From NCBI RefSeq assembly GCF_014639155.1, contig NZ_BMFT01000001.1:2604001-2668000 (forward strand): 64,000 nt of DNA, given 5' to 3'. Within the stretch, counting starts at the first letter, position 1; each line of letters starts with the position of its first letter. The notes under the pieces are model-generated. The model had not been told where the DNA came from, made no database searches, and was given only the letters and a program-made list of their open reading frames with translations. Positions 60,535-64,000 of this stretch are shown here, piece after piece. Made by a program: the position numbers and the translations under genes. Origin of the DNA: Paenibacillus segetis. Lineage in GTDB: Bacteria; Bacillota; Bacilli; Paenibacillales; Paenibacillaceae.

Positions 60535-61872
60535 TCAATACACTTGAGTGTCCATATTATAGCTTTCCATATTATCCTTCACGCGCTGCATAAATCTTCC
60601 GCAAATGACACCGTCCAATATCCGATGGTCAAGTGACAGACACATGTTAGCCATGGAACGAACTGCGATCATATCATTAATAACTACAGGTCTCTTAACA
60701 ATGGATTCGAAGGTAAGAATTGCGGCCTGCGGATAGTTAATGATCGGTTGAGTCAAAATAGATCCGAAAGAACCGGTATTATTTACGGTAAAAGTTCCGC
60801 CTTGCATATCATCAAGCTTCAGCTTACCCGCACGGACCTTGCTAGCAAGATCCTCGATTTCCCTGGCAAGACCAGCGATATTCTTCTGATCTGCTTTCTT
60901 AATAACCGGTGTCAATACAGAATCTTCTGTCCCAACAGCAAGTGAAATGTTGATGTCCCGTTTAACAATAATCTTGTCCACAGCCCAAACCGAGTTCATG
61001 ATCGGATAGTCCTTGATCGCGCCAACTACAGCTTTCATCAGGAAAGCTAGATAGGTAAGATTAACGCCTTCTTTTTTCATGAAATCATGCTTCAATTTAT
61101 TACGGAGCTGAACCAGATTGGTGACATCAACCTCAATCATCATCCAACCATGTGGGATCTCCGATACACTTTGACGCATACGTGTAGCAATCGTGTTACG
61201 GATTGGTGTCACATCGATGAAATGTTCAGAACGATCTCCTGCCTCAACCTCAATCTTTGGAATTTTTGGAGATTCCGTCAAATGAAGCCCAGAATGACGA
61301 ACTGGCTCTTCAGCAACCCGAGTTGGTTCGAAAGATACCGGTGAGGTGTATTGAGCCTGCTGTGGAGCAGGCGATGGAGCTGAAGGCGCTGCTCCTCCTC
61401 CATCAATATAGGCTAGCACGTCTTTACGCGTAATCCGCCCACCGAGACCCGTCCCAGGGACATTTTGCAAGTTGATCCCGTGTTGTGCAGCTAGCGTCTG
61501 TACTGCTGGTGAATAACGGCTACGCTGCGACTGATCTGTAGCAATTCCTGAATTACTTACACGTGCATTATCATTAACATCCGAAGACTTGTCATCAGAG
61601 ATCAGATCAACACCAGCGTCAGTCGTCTCAATTCGGCAAATCACAGTACCGACCTTAATCTCCTGACCTTCTTCCGCTAGTAGCTCTCCCATAATCCCAT
61701 CCATTGTTGAAGGAATTTCGGCGTTAACTTTGTCCGTGATTACTTCACAGATCGGCTCAAATTGCTCTACTGAGTCGCCTGGCTTCTTCAGCCATTTGCC
61801 AATAGTAGCAGATACAAGTGACTCTGCCAGTTGAGGCATCGTGACATCGGTTAACTTTTTATTAGATGACAT
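60535..61872 (-). CDS. bkdB: Dihydrolipoamide acyltransferase (E2) of the branched-chain 2-oxoacid dehydrogenase
   Basis: 445 residues. Lipoyl domain 1-80 with the modified lysine in VITDKVNAEIPS; a linker; peripheral-subunit-binding domain near 120-155 (SPAVQTLAAQHGIN ... GRITRKDVLAYI); Ala/Pro/Gln linker; catalytic domain from about 220 with LSLDHRILDG (His-x3-Asp). ATG at 61872 is preceded by GGGAGTGAG. Follows bkdAB immediately. The assignment to branched-chain rather than pyruvate complex rests on the two-subunit E1 next door and general similarity. Confidence 0.9.
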   Translation of the reverse strand: MSSNKKLTDVTMPQLAESLVSATIGKWLKKPGDSVEQFEPICEVITDKVNAEIPSTMDGIMGELLAEEGQEIKVGTVICRIETTDAGVDLISDDKSSDVNDNARVSNSGIATDQSQRSRYSPAVQTLAAQHGINLQNVPGTGLGGRITRKDVLAYIDGGGAAPSAPSPAPQQAQYTSPVSFEPTRVAEEPVRHSGLHLTESPKIPKIEVEAGDRSEHFIDVTPIRNTIATRMRQSVSEIPHGWMMIEVDVTNLVQLRNKLKHDFMKKEGVNLTYLAFLMKAVVGAIKDYPIMNSVWAVDKIIVKRDINISLAVGTEDSVLTPVIKKADQKNIAGLAREIEDLASKVRAGKLKLDDMQGGTFTVNNTGSFGSILTQPIINYPQAAILTFESIVKRPVVINDMIAVRSMANMCLSLDHRILDGVICGRFMQRVKDNMESYNMDTQVY

Positions 61873-61890
61873 ATTCTCACTCACTCCCAA

Positions 61891-62877
61891 TTAGTAAAGC
61901 GCCAATTGCAGCATGGCTTCTTTGACTTTATCTTTACTGAGCATAAAGAACTTCTCCATTGGAGGACTGATCGGCATTGCAGGAACATCCGGTCCACACA
62001 ATCTCGCAATAGGTGCATCTAGCTCAAATAGACACTCCTCTGAAATAATGGCCGATACCTCAGCACCGACACCACCTGTCTTATTATCCTCATGAACGAT
62101 TAATACCTTGCCTGTTTTACGAGCCGCTTCAATAATCGCATCACGATCCAGCGGCTGGATTGTTCGAAGATCCAACACATGTGATGTAATGCCTTGTTCC
62201 TTTTCCAAGTCAGCCGCCGCTTGCATAATAAAATGAAGTGGAAGACTGTAGCTGATCACGGTGAGATCAGAACCTTCACGCAGAACATTAGCCTTGCCAA
62301 TCGGTACGATATAATCGTCCTCAGGGACATCCTCTTTAATCAGCTTGTAACATTTCTTATTTTCGAAGAACAACACAGGATCAGGATCCCGTACAGCTGC
62401 CTTCAGCAAGCCTTTGGCATCGTACGCCGAATAAGGCGCAATAATCTTCAAGCCTGGGGTACCGAAGAAAATGGATTCCGCACATTGCGAATGGTATAAA
62501 CCACCGAATATCCCTCCACCGATAGGCGCACGAACGACCAATGGGCAGTTCCAATCATTATTAGAACGATAACGGATCTTAGCCGCCTCGCTGATAATTT
62601 GATTTGTTGCAGGTAACATAAAGTCAGAATACTGCATTTCCGCAATCGGCTTCATTCCGTACATCGCTGCCCCGATCGCTACGCCGGCAATTGCTGACTC
62701 CGCAAGTGGCGTATCGATAACACGATCCTCACCAAACTGTGCATGCAGTCCTTTTGTCGTCGTAAAGACGCCACCTTTGACCCCAACATCTTCTCCCAAA
62801 ATAAATACATTCTCATCACGTTCCATTTCCTCTTTCATCGCAAGGCGAATGGCGTCTATATACTCCATAACTGGCAT
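61891..62877 (-). CDS. bkdAB: Branched-chain 2-oxoacid dehydrogenase E1 beta subunit
   Basis: 328 residues. Transketolase-like pyrimidine domain: MEYIDAIRLAMKEEMERDENVFILGEDVG, then DTPLAESAIAG, and C-terminal VLIVHEDNKTGGVGAE. Pairs with the alpha subunit to decarboxylate 2-oxoacids from leucine, isoleucine and valine, feeding branched-chain fatty acid primers. The ATG follows the bkdAA stop directly. Confidence 0.93.
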   Translation of the reverse strand: MPVMEYIDAIRLAMKEEMERDENVFILGEDVGVKGGVFTTTKGLHAQFGEDRVIDTPLAESAIAGVAIGAAMYGMKPIAEMQYSDFMLPATNQIISEAAKIRYRSNNDWNCPLVVRAPIGGGIFGGLYHSQCAESIFFGTPGLKIIAPYSAYDAKGLLKAAVRDPDPVLFFENKKCYKLIKEDVPEDDYIVPIGKANVLREGSDLTVISYSLPLHFIMQAAADLEKEQGITSHVLDLRTIQPLDRDAIIEAARKTGKVLIVHEDNKTGGVGAEVSAIISEECLFELDAPIARLCGPDVPAMPISPPMEKFFMLSKDKVKEAMLQLALY

Positions 62878-63906
62878 TTATTGACCCTCCTCTGCGCTGT
62901 CAGCGTAAACGTGCAGCAACGTATCTTCTGGCTTAGGAAATGGTGCGTTATCAGCTGAATCAATCGCTTCTTTAACTTGCTTGTGTAACTCTTTATTAAG
63001 CGCCTCATCCTGTTCTTCATCCCAAATATTACATTCAATGAGATAGGACTTCAGCTTTGGAATACCATCTTTCTTCCAGTTCTCGTCAACCTCATCCTTC
63101 GTCCGATACACTAGATCGTTATCCGAAGTTGTATGTGGTGACAGTCGGTACATCACGGCTTCGATTAAAGTTGGACCCTCACCGCGAAGTGCACGCTCCC
63201 GTGCTTCCTTCACGACACGATATACTTCCAGAGCGTCGTTGCCGTCGACCTCGATACCAGGAAACCCATATCCCTTAGCACGATCATACACACGCCCACC
63301 AAGCTGTTTACTGATCGGCACTGAAATCGCATATTGGTTATTCTCACACATGAAAATGACCGGTAGCTTATGCACACCAGCAAAGTTCAAACCTTCATGG
63401 AAGTCCCCTTGGTTACTAGAACCTTCCCCAAAGGTAACAAATGAAACAATATCTTCACCCTTCATTTTAGCGGCTAAGGCCACACCAACAGCATGAGGTA
63501 CTTGTGTTGTTACGGGACTTGATCCAGTCACAATCCGTAGTCGTTTACTACCGAAATGTCCCGGCATCTGACGTCCGCCACTGTTAGGATCTTCCGCCTT
63601 AGCGAAAGCAGATAACATAAGTTCTCTTACCGTCATGCCGACAGATAGAACAAATCCGTAATCACGATAATACGGTAGGAAATAATCACGTTGCCGATCC
63701 AAGGCAAACGCTGCAGCAACCTGTGCCGCCTCCTGGCCAATACCAGAAACGTGAAAATTAATCTTACCTGCCCGTTGTAGGAGCAAGTTGAGCTCATCGA
63801 ATTTCCGCGCGAGCAACATATATTTGTACATGTCCACCACTTCGGTATCCGACAATCCGAGCTGCTCATGTTTGTGTTTAGTCTGTGTTAAACTCTTTGC
63901 GTTCAT
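62878..63906 (-). CDS. bkdAA: Branched-chain 2-oxoacid dehydrogenase E1 alpha subunit
   Basis: 342 residues. Thiamine diphosphate-binding subunit with GEGSSNQGDFHEGLNFA and MCENNQYAIS (the GDG-N30-NN type motif) and HFGSKR; phosphorylation-loop region YRLSPHTTSDND. ATG at 63906 is 8 bp after AAGGAGG. The usual upstream genes (lpdV, buk, bcd, ptb) would lie past the right edge. A TATAAT-like sequence near 63987-63992 on the minus strand might be a -10, but its -35 is outside the window. Confidence 0.93.
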   Translation of the reverse strand: MNAKSLTQTKHKHEQLGLSDTEVVDMYKYMLLARKFDELNLLLQRAGKINFHVSGIGQEAAQVAAAFALDRQRDYFLPYYRDYGFVLSVGMTVRELMLSAFAKAEDPNSGGRQMPGHFGSKRLRIVTGSSPVTTQVPHAVGVALAAKMKGEDIVSFVTFGEGSSNQGDFHEGLNFAGVHKLPVIFMCENNQYAISVPISKQLGGRVYDRAKGYGFPGIEVDGNDALEVYRVVKEARERALRGEGPTLIEAVMYRLSPHTTSDNDLVYRTKDEVDENWKKDGIPKLKSYLIECNIWDEEQDEALNKELHKQVKEAIDSADNAPFPKPEDTLLHVYADSAEEGQ

Positions 63907-64000
63907 GGGAGTTACCTCCTTCAATTATGTCTTTCCCCAGATTTCTTATCTCATCTTAAAACCTGGTACTAAGACTTGGTTTAACCTCATTATAATCTCT

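Noticed and set aside
1..64000. CRISPR arrays, tRNA/rRNA genes, IS elements, defence islands
   Set aside because: No regularly spaced repeats, no tRNA/rRNA signatures, no transposase-like genes and no base-composition break were seen in either strand.

Overview
The window is chromosomal DNA from an endospore-forming, low-to-moderate GC Gram-positive of the Bacillales, most like Paenibacillus or a close relative. The evidence is gene content and order. Sporulation genes (spoIVA, spoVIF, ypeB, spmA/spmB, dacB, ytfJ, spoVAA/AB/AF, spoIIAA/AB-sigF, dacF, spoIIM, mciZ) sit among housekeeping genes in blocks recognisably collinear with Bacillus subtilis. Purine-rich ribosome binding sites and many TTG/GTG starts fit. 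Almost everything is on the minus strand. I see no prophage, IS element, CRISPR array, rRNA or tRNA.

Layout: 0-16 kb carries hepS (partial), mtrB, hup, spoIVA, a YphF-type lipoprotein, a 2Fe-2S ferredoxin, gpsA-plsY-der, rpsA-plsC-cmk, a PilZ protein, ypeB, prsW and a mecA-family adaptor. From 16-23 kb two serine genes, serS (minus) and serA (plus), point away from each other and each has its own T-box leader. From 23-30 kb is the resABCDE respiration/cytochrome c maturation cluster with rluB. From 30-36 kb come spmAB-dacB, ytfIJ and scpAB. From 36-41 kb is a ribD-ribE-ribBA-ribH operon behind an FMN riboswitch, interrupted by a large palindromic element. From 41-50 kb are a V4R-like gene with an upstream FNR/CRP-type site, ppiB, lysA, a reduced spoVA locus (AA, AB, AF only), the spoIIA operon and dacF. 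From 49-60 kb are pdp-punA-deoB, xerD, fur, spoIIM, an endonuclease Q homologue, nudF, mciZ and an M20 peptidase. The window ends in lipB and a branched-chain 2-oxoacid dehydrogenase operon (bkdB, bkdAB, bkdAA).

Three genes too short for routine ORF calling were read directly: mciZ (FtsZ inhibitor, 46 aa), a Prli42-like stressosome anchor (32 aa), and a 49-aa four-cysteine protein between ypeB and prsW that I cannot name.

This is largely an ordinary core region and I found no clear new multi-gene system. The observations most worth following are in non-coding DNA: the FNR/CRP-type dyad at about -41.5 of a candidate promoter for the V4R gene, three 11-bp-phased TGAACA repeats before resA, a three-tier palindrome inside the rib operon, a hairpin that can hide the ypeB ribosome binding site, and a shared sigma-E-like promoter pattern upstream of spoIVA, mciZ and possibly spoIIM. 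The sigma-E pattern also puts an unnamed 256-aa gene downstream of mciZ under suspicion of being a sporulation gene.
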